23,053 nucleotides of DNA, taken from contig CANQLF010000066.1 in NCBI GenBank assembly GCA_947624635.1, positions 1-23,053 of the forward strand. Reading direction: 5' to 3'. A model generated the notes under the pieces. That model saw nothing but the letters and a program-made list of their open reading frames with translations, did not search any database and was not told the DNA's origin. The stretch comes from an uncultured Bacilli bacterium. GTDB taxonomy: Bacteria > Bacillota_I > Bacilli_A > RF39 > UBA660. Position 1 is the stretch's first letter; every line of letters begins with the position of its first letter. Shown here piece after piece: positions 1-7,419 of this stretch. The translations under genes were made by a program, and so were the position numbers.

Positions 1-1181
1 CTTTCTCTTGTTTTTTCATTCATAGATAAAAGTCTTCCTCTGATTGTTTCATAAACATCTGCAAAAACCGGAAAATCTTTAGATGTAAATTTAGAAAAAT
101 CAGTATTGTAATCTATTCCAAATCTTTTATATGTATCTTGAACTACTTCACTAAACATAGTAAGTACATCTTCTGTTATATCAGGTGAATAATATCTCAT
201 GAATGCTTTTAAAAATTGTAATGTCTTAGTAAGGATTGTGTATCCAAGACCTTGTGATAATTCTTCTTCATCAGCATCAACTATTACCTCAAGTGGATTA
301 ATCATACCAAATTGTCCACCTTTACCAAGATCTACCATATCAGCTCCATATGCCCTACCCATATCACCTAATTCGTCTTCAGGATCTATTGCAACTATTT
401 GTGCATCATTTCTGATATGTGATCTTAAAATTATCTTAGCAGTTGTACTTTTACCACTACCAGATGTACCTAGTATAATTAAGTTTGCATTATTTCTATT
501 ATGTTCTTTTTTTATTTGATATAGAAATTGATTAAATAATATAACTCCACCAGAAAAATCTACACCAAGTAAGCAAGATAATCCAGGATCTTTTATGCTA
601 TCGAATATGAATGGATACATAGCTGCCATTGTAATAGAAGGCATTGGTGTACCAATTCTTTGTTCAATATCTTGACTAGGAAATATTGGTATTATAGATT
701 TAAGAACTTTTTCTTGTTCAAAACGAAGTGATACCGCTTTCATTTCCATTGCTTCCATATAATTTCTTACTTGTACTTTTTTAGTTTCTAACTCTTCTTT
801 AGTATCAGCAGTAATCATTATGTGCATTTGAAAATCAAATATTCTTGCTTGAGAAGATGCAAGCATTTGAACAAAATACTCTAATGAATCTATATCTTGC
901 CTTATTCTTTCTTGTATTGTTTTATCGTTTTCTTCTTGATATCTTTGTTTTAAATCAGCTATTTCTTTATTTAACATTTTAGTGATTACAGAAAAAGGTA
1001 AAGGGATATGTTTAATTACTACTTTAATTCCTGACATACTTGTTAAATTAGATAAATAGCCAGGTTGAATAAATTTAGGATATGAAACAACTGTTAATAT
1101 AGTTGAATATTTATCACTAATTATAAAATCTCCTGCATTAAATTGCAAACCCTTTGGGGCTAATTCACTTTTTAATTTCAT
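1..1181 (-). CDS. VirB4-family conjugation/secretion ATPase (3' part cut by window edge)
   Basis: This is the cytoplasmic ATPase that powers type IV secretion or conjugation. About 393 codons are visible, and the C-terminus runs off the window start. The first 210 residues are an alpha/beta region with an LxxYVQxL-like helix and a long coiled segment, as in VirB4/TrsE N-domains. A Walker A motif GTSGSGKST lies at residues 238-246 (bases 444-470), followed by VAIDPEDE and an acidic region typical of the VirB4/HerA P-loop fold. Start: its ATG overlaps the upstream stop as ATGA, which implies translational coupling. Neighbours upstream encode PrgI/VirB3-like and VirB6-like proteins, so this is a T4SS operon. 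Walker B and the arginine finger would lie outside the window. The family call is firm; the exact subfamily (TrsE, TcpF or CD1110-like) cannot be settled. Confidence 0.88.
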   Translation of the reverse strand, partial: MKLKSELAPKGLQFNAGDFIISDKYSTILTVVSYPKFIQPGYLSNLTSMSGIKVVIKHIPLPFSVITKMLNKEIADLKQRYQEENDKTIQERIRQDIDSLEYFVQMLASSQARIFDFQMHIMITADTKEELETKKVQVRNYMEAMEMKAVSLRFEQEKVLKSIIPIFPSQDIEQRIGTPMPSITMAAMYPFIFDSIKDPGLSCLLGVDFSGGVILFNQFLYQIKKEHNRNNANLIILGTSGSGKSTTAKIILRSHIRNDAQIVAIDPEDELGDMGRAYGADMVDLGKGGQFGMINPLEVIVDADEEELSQGLGYTILTKTLQFLKAFMRYYSPDITEDVLTMFSEVVQDTYKRFGIDYNTDFSKFTSKDFPVFADVYETIRGRLLSMNEKTRE

Positions 1182-1732
1182 TCTGGCATCACTGCTCCAA
1201 ATCCTGTGGTTTGTCCACCATTTAAGAAGTTTTCAATTAAAACTCTTAAATCATCATTATTAGTTTGTGAAGCTGAAAGCCCACAACTAGCTAAGTTATT
1301 GATTAGTAATCTAATTCTTTTTTGAATTAAATCATCATTCTTTTCTCTAAATAATAAGTAATATTCTGTATCAACTACATTATTTGCTGTATACATATTA
1401 GCTTTATTAATATCTTCCATAATTAATTTTCTAATATATTGTTTTTGAGTTTGGTTATATAAAAGTTGCAATTGAGATAAATATAATGATATATCTACTG
1501 GTCTATCCGCTGATATAATCCAAAATTCAAAATCAAGTAAATTATATAAATTTTTTAAAGCAATTAAAACTGCATCTTGACTTGCTTGATCTAATATGAA
1601 TATATTTCTTGGTTGTATTTTAACTCCAGTTACTTTCCATTTATTATCGAGTATTATCATTCCATTCATTATGGAATTAATAGGTAACCAATCTTCTGTA
1701 TATTTACTGTTTGTCGTCGCCACTTGTAACAC
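1178..1732 (-). CDS. Small T4SS protein, probably related to the VirB4 N-terminal domain (TraC-like)
   Basis: This is a soluble protein of 184 residues with no signal peptide or membrane helix. It has alternating beta strands and helices (TGVKI, FEFWIISADR, then a long Q/K-rich helix and EYYLLF) that resemble the N-terminal domain of VirB4-type ATPases or the short TraC-like proteins beside them. It starts at GTG inside the 3' end of the PrgI-like gene (29 nt overlap), with GGAAAGG five bases upstream. It ends in an ATGA overlap with the VirB4 ATPase, so the three genes are tightly coupled. Two readings are possible: a separately encoded VirB4 N-domain, or an independent accessory subunit that binds VirB4. 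The downstream ATPase keeps about 237 residues before its Walker A, so it may already have its own N-domain. The family link is an inference from fold pattern and position. Confidence 0.6.
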   Translation of the reverse strand: MLQVATTNSKYTEDWLPINSIMNGMIILDNKWKVTGVKIQPRNIFILDQASQDAVLIALKNLYNLLDFEFWIISADRPVDISLYLSQLQLLYNQTQKQYIRKLIMEDINKANMYTANNVVDTEYYLLFREKNDDLIQKRIRLLINNLASCGLSASQTNNDDLRVLIENFLNGGQTTGFGAVMPE

Positions 1733-2036
1733 ACCAACCTTTCCATATATAATTTCTTCTATTATTTAAATACTGATATATACTAGTTATTAAGACTAAT
1801 ACATTATGATAATTAGGTACTGGAGCTACTAGAAAAGCTCCGATAACTGCAGGTGTTAGTATTATAATTGTTCTCCATAACTCACCTGTACCAATTATTA
1901 TTAATAATAGAAATGAAATTGCTAATCCTATTCCAAATATTATTAAGTCAATACCTCTAAAATAATTAAATATTAACTGTCCTCTTTTTGAGTTAGCTGG
2001 TATTAAATATCCTTCACTTAACATAACACATCGCAT
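1704..2036 (-). CDS. PrgI/VirB3-like small membrane protein of the T4SS
   Basis: This is a 110-residue inner-membrane protein. A short N-terminal segment (YLIPANSKRG) leads into two adjacent hydrophobic helices (about residues 28-50 and 54-75). A basic amphipathic tail with NYHN, QYLNNRRNYIWKG follows. This layout and its place between VirB6-like and VirB4-like genes match the PrgI/TcpE/VirB3 group, which docks VirB4 to the membrane channel. Start choice: the first ATG (2036) directly abuts AAGG with no spacer. The in-frame ATG at 2024 has AAGGA about 10-12 bases upstream and gives MLSEGYLIP, so it is at least as likely. Its 3' end overlaps the next gene by 29 nt. Confidence 0.7.
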   Translation of the reverse strand: MRCVMLSEGYLIPANSKRGQLIFNYFRGIDLIIFGIGLAISFLLLIIIGTGELWRTIIILTPAVIGAFLVAPVPNYHNVLVLITSIYQYLNNRRNYIWKGWCVTSGDDKQ

Positions 2037-2042
2037 CCTTCA

Positions 2043-3899
2043 TTATTCTTTTTTGCCATTTTGACCTTCCATCCTTTTTTGTTGTGTTTCTGCTTTTTGT
2101 TGTAATTTATTATTTTCTATTTGACGTTTTTCAAGTTTAGCGTCTTGTTCTGTATATTTTAAATATTGTTGTTCATTAGCATCAGTAATTCCTTCCGCAG
2201 CCATAACACTACTTAAATCCAATCCTTTGCCATCTGAACCTCTAAATTCTGTAACTTTACCACTAGCATCAGTTTTAGTCCATAATTTATCAAAATCATT
2301 ATATGAATATTGTGTTAATGCTTGAAGTCTTGCAGGGGCTAAACCTTGTGCAACTTCATTTTGAGCATAACCAACATTACTTTTAGCTCTAGAAATACTT
2401 GCTCCAATATTTTTAAGTCTGTTTGATTCTTTCTTAGCTTGTGTATCTATACCTGCAAAACCTAAAGCTCTATCACCAACTAAGTTATACCATGCTGCTT
2501 TTGCTGAATTACCATAAACTTTAGCTCTATCGCTACGATTTTCTCTATTTGTTCTAGAGGTATTTAAAGCCTTGCCAAATGCGGCACCAAAAGTCGCGTT
2601 TTTCTTAAATCCATTTTGACCACCATGAAATGCACCAGATGCTGTTCCACCTATAATTGATCCAACTGTACCAAATGCTGATCTAAGTCCTGCTCCTACA
2701 CCGGTTCCTCCATTTTCTCTAGCTTTTTTAACTGCATCAACAGTATTTCCTATTCCTCTACCTAAATTACTTAATCCTCCAGCTGCACCAGCTGCAACTG
2801 TAGTTGCACCACCAAGTAAAGCAGTTTTAGCAATTCCTTTAAATCCACTTTCTTCATCCATTTTAACTCCAAATAAATCACCTATTAATTTTGGAGCATT
2901 TTTAGCAAATACTAATAGACCTAAGATAATAGCTACCATTGCTAAACCACTAACTCCACCTTGTCCAGAAGAAATATGTTCTAAATTAGAAACATTAAGA
3001 ATACTAAATACATATATTACAAAATAAACGATAATTAATTTTACAAATACACTTACATAAGTTGAAATACACATTTTCGTCCATTTATTAAATGTATTAT
3101 CTTTTCCACCACTAACATACGCAGTAATAGGAATTGGTGCGATAATTTGTAAAAATACGAGTTTTACCAAACGTACACCAACATCTATACAAAATCCCAA
3201 AACTAACCAAGCAACCATTCCAGTAGCTATAGTAGAAACTAAAAATTTATAATCAAATATTCTTTCATTATTTACTTTTTCTTCAAAGCAATCTATTCCG
3301 TCTACACTACGTAAATCATTAATGTCTGATGAGTTATCGTGTAATTTTGCATAGCATTTTCTTATTTTTTCATCAACAGAACTATCATTTGCATCTACAC
3401 TTAACTTTTCATCTTCAGGTGTTTCAATTAAACTTGCAAACACAGTTCTTGCCATAACTCTACCTTGATCTTTAATTGCTGAACCCTGATTACTATTTGT
3501 ATCTGATGACGTTCCAACATCTCCTAATATAAGACGTGCAACCAAATTATCTCTAATAATTGCTCCTTGTAATTGTAATGCTATATTAAAAATAATCGGT
3601 ACTGCAATAATCAGTGATAAAGCAATAACAATTCTTGTCGCTAATTTTCCAGCACCTTTTTCTTTATCAGCAAGCAGGTCAGGATTCGTAAGCATTTGTA
3701 ATAAAGAAAAGGCAACTTTAAACATCATGAAAACTCCTATGATTACATATATTCTTTGTGCAAAATCCGAAAACACAGAATCTGTAAATTTTAAATCTGA
3801 TAATTCAACAAATATTGAAAATAAAAGGGTATTAATTTTATATATGACATTGTCTAAAAGTAAGCATAAGCTTACAAACATATTATAAATAAAATCCAT
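2043..3899 (-). CDS. VirB6/TrbL-like polytopic membrane channel protein
   Basis: This 618-residue integral membrane protein probably forms the inner-membrane pore of the T4SS. Helices cluster at about residues 5-30, 48-75 and 85-112. An extracytoplasmic loop with two cysteines follows, then more helices at about 220-245, 250-270, 285-310 and 325-345. From about residue 350 the chain is hydrophilic and rich in Gly/Ala, then K/Q (coiled tail ending in repeated Q/K/E), as in TrbL/VirB6 proteins of Gram-positive elements. The start has AGGAG nine bases upstream of ATG. The stop is 6 nt before the PrgI-like ATG, so it sits in the same operon. Family assignment rests on topology and context, because TrbL sequences diverge widely. 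Confidence 0.78.
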   Translation of the reverse strand: MDFIYNMFVSLCLLLDNVIYKINTLLFSIFVELSDLKFTDSVFSDFAQRIYVIIGVFMMFKVAFSLLQMLTNPDLLADKEKGAGKLATRIVIALSLIIAVPIIFNIALQLQGAIIRDNLVARLILGDVGTSSDTNSNQGSAIKDQGRVMARTVFASLIETPEDEKLSVDANDSSVDEKIRKCYAKLHDNSSDINDLRSVDGIDCFEEKVNNERIFDYKFLVSTIATGMVAWLVLGFCIDVGVRLVKLVFLQIIAPIPITAYVSGGKDNTFNKWTKMCISTYVSVFVKLIIVYFVIYVFSILNVSNLEHISSGQGGVSGLAMVAIILGLLVFAKNAPKLIGDLFGVKMDEESGFKGIAKTALLGGATTVAAGAAGGLSNLGRGIGNTVDAVKKARENGGTGVGAGLRSAFGTVGSIIGGTASGAFHGGQNGFKKNATFGAAFGKALNTSRTNRENRSDRAKVYGNSAKAAWYNLVGDRALGFAGIDTQAKKESNRLKNIGASISRAKSNVGYAQNEVAQGLAPARLQALTQYSYNDFDKLWTKTDASGKVTEFRGSDGKGLDLSSVMAAEGITDANEQQYLKYTEQDAKLEKRQIENNKLQQKAETQQKRMEGQNGKKE

Positions 3900-3918
3900 A
3901 TAATAGCATCTCCTTTTA

Positions 3919-5001
3919 TTATTTTAAACTACACAAACTATCTTTTAAACCCGCCGGTAAGAAACCGAACATCAATTTAAATATTATTGGTAGTAATATT
4001 ATTGCAGCAACAACAATCAATCTTTTTACAAATTTTGATTGTGCTTTCTTTAAAGCATCATTATCAGTTGCAGCAACAGCTTTTGCAAAATCCATAACTC
4101 CAAATATAATTAATATAATAGGAGCAGCTATTTCTAACCAACCATAAATTTGTTTAATTATTTTAAATGTTTCTGTGCTTTCTAATGCTTCACATGTTAA
4201 TGGACTTCCAGTAGACAATTCCGTGTTGGAATTATTATTTTCAGTACTACTACCATTTTGATCATATTGAGAATCTGGAGCCAAGCTTTTATTATTATAA
4301 GTCAATTCTTCAATCCTTGATCCAAATTGTTTTGAAGTATATATAACAAAATGATTTTGAACCCCATAATCCACCCATAAAGATGATGGACAAGATGATG
4401 AAAATAAACTATTATCAAAACTACCACTTTTTGAAAAACTACTTGGAACATTAACATTTCCACTACTATCAATATCTATAGTTAAACTTGGCGATGATTC
4501 ATTTTCACGGTAATATCCACAAGAACGAGAATTTGCAGTAGCATTACTTTCCTCACTTGGAACATTCCATTTATATAAATTCATTTGTCCAAAATTTTTA
4601 CCCTGTACTTTATCTTTATATACTGACATTTCATAATTTATTACAGTTCCGTTTGATATAGAACTTCTATAATAAATTCCAGGACATCCCAACTTACTGG
4701 AATTATTAGTATCTTTCATGGCATCAAAAGGTATTACGTTATTTACTATTTTTGCACTACTATATTGCGCTTCTCTCCCATTAACATTCATTTTAAAGTG
4801 ACTAAAATTATATTCAACTTTTCCGTTTTGTGCTTTAATATATAATTGAACTCTATTTCCATTTGATAAAGTTTCTGGACTATTTCCAGATATTGAATAC
4901 CAACACTCTAATGGCTCATCAGCAAATACACACGGAGTAAAAACAAAGAATGCACAAACAAATATTAATAATATAAATAATTTATTTAATTTGATCTTCA
5001 T
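3919..5001 (-). CDS. Secreted protein fused to a VirB2/TrbC-like two-helix domain
   Basis: The product is about 360 residues in three parts. First comes a signal peptide ending near VFADEP. Then comes an extracellular region of about 240 residues rich in Ser/Asn/Tyr with several cysteines. The C-terminus (about the last 90 residues) holds two membrane helices around a basic loop: AAPIILIIFGVMDFAKAVAA, DALKKAQSKFVKRLIV, AAIILLPIIFKLMFG. That C-terminal unit closely matches the whole of the two small proteins encoded at 5170-5520 and 5612-5929, so the three are paralogues. VirB2/TrbC-type subunits share this helix-loop-helix form. The ATG at 5001 is preferred over the in-frame one at 5016 because GGATGTGA lies at the right distance before it. 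The secreted domain is not recognised; a surface-exposed pilus tip or adhesin is an inference. It has its own promoter. Confidence 0.72.
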   Translation of the reverse strand: MKIKLNKLFILLIFVCAFFVFTPCVFADEPLECWYSISGNSPETLSNGNRVQLYIKAQNGKVEYNFSHFKMNVNGREAQYSSAKIVNNVIPFDAMKDTNNSSKLGCPGIYYRSSISNGTVINYEMSVYKDKVQGKNFGQMNLYKWNVPSEESNATANSRSCGYYRENESSPSLTIDIDSSGNVNVPSSFSKSGSFDNSLFSSSCPSSLWVDYGVQNHFVIYTSKQFGSRIEELTYNNKSLAPDSQYDQNGSSTENNNSNTELSTGSPLTCEALESTETFKIIKQIYGWLEIAAPIILIIFGVMDFAKAVAATDNDALKKAQSKFVKRLIVVAAIILLPIIFKLMFGFLPAGLKDSLCSLK

Positions 5002-5049
5002 AAATTTCACATCCAATATATTTTTTAATATAATTTCATATATTAATCA

Positions 5050-5058
5050 ATTATATCA
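5050..5058 (-). promoter_or_regulatory. Extended -10 promoter of the fused VirB2-like gene
   Basis: On the minus strand the bases read TGATATAAT, a perfect TATAAT with a TG extension, about 50 bases before the ATG at 5001. No good -35 is seen. The upstream 30 bases (AAAAAGTAATTTAAATA...) align with those before the promoter at 5548-5556. Confidence 0.6.
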
Positions 5059-5120
5059 TACTTTTTAAATATTTAAATTACTTTTTAACAAATATTACAA
5101 TAATTTTATTAAACAATTAA

Positions 5121-5156
5121 AAGAACTAAGAACCTTTTTAAGAATTCTTAGTTCTT
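5121..5156 (-). terminator. Rho-independent terminator after the 121-residue VirB2-like gene
   Basis: A perfect 12-bp inverted repeat (AAGAACTAAGAA at 5121-5132 and its complement at 5145-5156) has a 12-base loop. On the minus strand it is followed by TTTTAATTG. It lies just downstream of the stop at 5170, so each VirB2-like gene is probably a separate transcript. Confidence 0.65.
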
Positions 5157-5169
5157 AATATAATTATTT

Positions 5170-5520
5170 CTAATTTTTAGCATTTTTCCAACAATCTTGA
5201 TATTTAACAGGATCACCAGAATCAGTTTTATCAATAGTTATTAATCCCATTACTAAATTTACAATTAATGGAATGAAGAATACAATAACTGCTGCAATAG
5301 CTCTTTTTACAAAAGTACCTTGAGACTTTTTTATTTCATCTTCTTTACCAGCCATAACAGCTTTCATTAAATCAATTGAACCCATTATAATTAATAATAT
5401 TGGAACAGCAATTTGAATTATTGTTAATACTGATCTTACTACTCCTAAAATTTGAACTAATTCACTACTAGATTCACATATTGTACCAATTGTAGTAGCC
5501 CCAACATAAATTAAATTCAT
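5170..5520 (-). CDS. VirB2/TrbC-like two-helix pilin-type protein
   Basis: This small protein of about 116 residues is almost entirely two membrane helices around a basic loop. An N-terminal segment (VGATTIGTICES) is followed by IAVPILLIIMGSIDLMKAVM, then a charged linker GKEDEIKKSQGTFVKRA, then AAVIVFFIPLIVNLVMG and a short polar tail with one Cys. This is the classic VirB2/TrbC arrangement, in which subunits stack into a secretion pilus or stay as membrane components. The start is the ATG at 5520. The longer reading from GTG at 5535 would begin with the codons that form the AGGAGG ribosome-binding site itself. Its closest relative in the window is the 105-residue neighbour, and the C-terminus of the secreted fusion protein is the third member. 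Confidence 0.75.
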   Translation of the reverse strand: MNLIYVGATTIGTICESSSELVQILGVVRSVLTIIQIAVPILLIIMGSIDLMKAVMAGKEDEIKKSQGTFVKRAIAAVIVFFIPLIVNLVMGLITIDKTDSGDPVKYQDCWKNAKN

Positions 5521-5547
5521 AATATTCCTCCTCACAAATCTATATTG

Positions 5548-5556
5548 ATTATATCA
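5548..5556 (-). promoter_or_regulatory. Extended -10 promoter of the 121-residue VirB2-like gene
   Basis: The minus strand carries TGATATAAT about 28 bases before the ATG at 5520. The preceding 28 bases (AAAAAAGTATTTAAAATAGA...) align at equal length with those of the promoter at 5050-5058. Confidence 0.6.
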
Positions 5557-5611
5557 TATTTTTATCTATTTTAAATACTTTTTTCGACTTTTTAATAAAA
5601 AATTGAAAAGT

Positions 5612-5929
5612 TTAACAAGAATCAGGGTTAATAAGACATGTGTAACAATTTGATTTATCTACGCCCAATACTGCATTCATAAATAAATTTACAATTATAG
5701 GAACTAAGAAAACAATAACAGCTGCAATTATTCTTTTTATAAGTGTTGAATAAGCTTTTTTAATATCTTCTTCTTTATTTGCAGCTACAGCTTTTAATAT
5801 ATCAATAGATCCCATTACTATTAATAATATTGGTACAGCTATAAAAGCAACTTTCAATATATATCCCCAAAACTTAAATATACCTACAGTGTTTGAATCA
5901 CTACAAATATCAATTAATCCTATAAGCAT
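5612..5929 (-). CDS. VirB2/TrbC-like two-helix pilin-type protein, Cys-rich tail
   Basis: The protein has 105 residues. A short N-terminal stretch with one Cys (IDICSDSN) is followed by helix 1 (AFIAVPILLIVMGSIDILKA), a basic loop (NKEEDIKKAYSTLIKRII), helix 2 (AAVIVFLVPIIVNLFM) and a tail with three cysteines (NCYTCLINPDSC). It is paralogous to the product at 5170-5520, with PILLI.MGSID..KAV and KRIIAAVIVF..P.IVNL shared. The cysteines are on the same side as the N-terminus if both ends are outside, so disulfides are possible. ATG at 5929 is preceded by GGAGGTG at seven bases. It has its own promoter. It is the first gene of the T4SS-like block in transcription order. Confidence 0.75.
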   Translation of the reverse strand: MLIGLIDICSDSNTVGIFKFWGYILKVAFIAVPILLIVMGSIDILKAVAANKEEDIKKAYSTLIKRIIAAVIVFLVPIIVNLFMNAVLGVDKSNCYTCLINPDSC

Positions 5930-5948
5930 AAATATACACCTCCACTAA

Positions 5949-5957
5949 ATTATATCA
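5949..5957 (-). promoter_or_regulatory. Extended -10 promoter of the 105-residue VirB2-like gene
   Basis: The minus strand reads TGATATAAT inside AAATATGATATAATT, 19 bases before the ATG at 5929. It matches the two promoters before the paralogous genes. An AAATAGATAAA box shared with the 5548 promoter lies further upstream. Confidence 0.6.
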
Positions 5958-6039
5958 TATTTATATTAATTTATCTATTTTTTATTAACTGTTATCACAT
6001 ATTGAACTACTTGATTATTTGAATATTCAATAGATACTA

Positions 6040-6072
6040 TAACTATATTTTTATCAACTACAAATATAGTTA
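6040..6072 (-). terminator. AT-only hairpin after the nucleoside phosphorylase gene (weak)
   Basis: An 11-bp inverted repeat (TAACTATATTT at 6040-6050, complement at 6062-6072) lies just past the stop at 6079. It has almost no GC pairs and no clear T run, so it is a weak terminator at best. Confidence 0.3.
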
Positions 6073-6078
6073 CATCTT

Positions 6079-7356
6079 TTATTCTAATATTTCATATATT
6101 AATCTCGGTTCTTCTTTTATATTATCACTAAGAGTATAAGCTGATTTTATCATTTCATCTATATTAGTTACATTTTTATTATAATAAATTGTCACAAGAG
6201 GTTCTCCTATTCTTACAGAATCCCCTATTTTCTTATGTATTTCTAAACCTACTGAATAATCTATGTCATCATATATATTTTTTCTTCCTGCACCAAGTAA
6301 CATAGAAGCTTCACCTATTTTTTCTGTATTTATTTTACTTACAAAACCTTCTTTATCCGATAGTATAACCTTTTTTCTAGATTTAATTTGCAATTTATTA
6401 ATATTTCCTCCTTGGTAACTTACAAATTCTAAGAATTTCTTATAAGCATTTTTATTATTTAAATTTTCTCTAACTAGACTTAATGCTTCATTAAGTTTAA
6501 TATTTTTACCTAATGAAACCATATATGATGCGATGATTATTGATAAATTAGTTATATCTTCTGGCCCTTTACCTACAAGAGTTTCCATTGCCTCTTTTAT
6601 TTCTAGAGAGTTTCCTACCATTTTACCTAAAGGTTGGTTCATATTAGATAATATACATACTACTTCTTTACCATGTATTTTACCTATTTTAATCATCAGT
6701 CTAGCTAACTTTCTTGCATCTTCTAATGTTTTCATTAGTGCGCCATTACCTACTTTTAAATCTATTACTATTTTATCTACTCCACTAGCTAATTTTTTAC
6801 TCATTATTGATGATGCTATTAATGGAATAGATGAAGTTGTACCAGTAACATCTCTTAGAGCATATATTTTTTTATCAGCTGGAGCTAATTGACTATTAGC
6901 GCTACTATCTACCATTCCTACTTTATTTACTTGTTCTATGAATTTAGTAGTGCTTAGATTAGATATAAAACCTGGAATAGATTCTAATTTGTCTATTGTT
7001 CCACCAGTAAAACCTAGACCTCTACCACTCATTTTGGCTACTTTTACTCCACAAGAAGCAACTAATGGTCCAACTATTAATGTAGTTTTATCACCCACTC
7101 CTCCTGTAGAATGTTTATCAACTTTTATTCCTTCTATTTTAGATAAATCAAGTGTTTTTCCGATTTTTAACATAGAATTAGTTAAATTAATTGTCTCTTC
7201 ATCGCTCATTCCATTTATGCATATAGCCATTAATAGTGAACTCATTTGATAATCTTTTATTGTTCCATTTAAAAAATTATCAATAACAAATTGTATTTCA
7301 TCACTACTTAATTCTTCATTTAATCTTTTTTTGTTTATAATATCAATAATATTCAT
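6079..7356 (-). CDS. pdp: Pyrimidine-nucleoside phosphorylase (thymidine phosphorylase family)
   Basis: A cytosolic enzyme of nucleotide salvage. It splits pyrimidine nucleosides with phosphate into base and (deoxy)ribose-1-phosphate. The 425-residue length is normal for the family. The helical N-terminal glycosyltransferase-family-3 domain (residues 1-65) is followed by the signature KHSTGGVGDK at 81-90, which binds phosphate. Then come MSGRGLGFTGGTIDKLESIPG and ALRDVTGTTSSIPLIASSIMSKK (both given here as landmarks in separate segments of the active site), with the C-terminal pyrimidine phosphorylase domain carrying GxxGI-type turns. ATG follows AGGAG. It is a single gene between the surface-protein gene and the T4SS block, facing the same way as both. 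It marks the local backbone as chromosomal. Whether it prefers uridine or thymidine cannot be told by eye. Confidence 0.95.
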   Translation of the reverse strand: MNIIDIINKKRLNEELSSDEIQFVIDNFLNGTIKDYQMSSLLMAICINGMSDEETINLTNSMLKIGKTLDLSKIEGIKVDKHSTGGVGDKTTLIVGPLVASCGVKVAKMSGRGLGFTGGTIDKLESIPGFISNLSTTKFIEQVNKVGMVDSSANSQLAPADKKIYALRDVTGTTSSIPLIASSIMSKKLASGVDKIVIDLKVGNGALMKTLEDARKLARLMIKIGKIHGKEVVCILSNMNQPLGKMVGNSLEIKEAMETLVGKGPEDITNLSIIIASYMVSLGKNIKLNEALSLVRENLNNKNAYKKFLEFVSYQGGNINKLQIKSRKKVILSDKEGFVSKINTEKIGEASMLLGAGRKNIYDDIDYSVGLEIHKKIGDSVRIGEPLVTIYYNKNVTNIDEMIKSAYTLSDNIKEEPRLIYEILE

Positions 7357-7390
7357 ATCATCATTCTCCTAGTTTAATAGTATCACAATA

Positions 7391-7419
7391 GAAAAAAGGA
7401 ATCAACAGCTTTGATTCCT
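7391..7419 (-). terminator. Rho-independent terminator of the sortase substrate gene
   Basis: The 9-bp arms AGGAATCAA (7397-7405) and TTGATTCCT (7411-7419) enclose a 5-base loop. On the minus strand they are followed by six T. The stem overlaps the stop codon of the surface-protein gene. Confidence 0.85.

Noticed and set aside
199..519. 106-codon plus-strand open frame
   Set aside because: It is the antisense of the VirB4 ATPase, whose Walker A lies on the other strand.
6533..7249. Two plus-strand open frames
   Set aside because: Both are antisense to the well-supported nucleoside phosphorylase gene.
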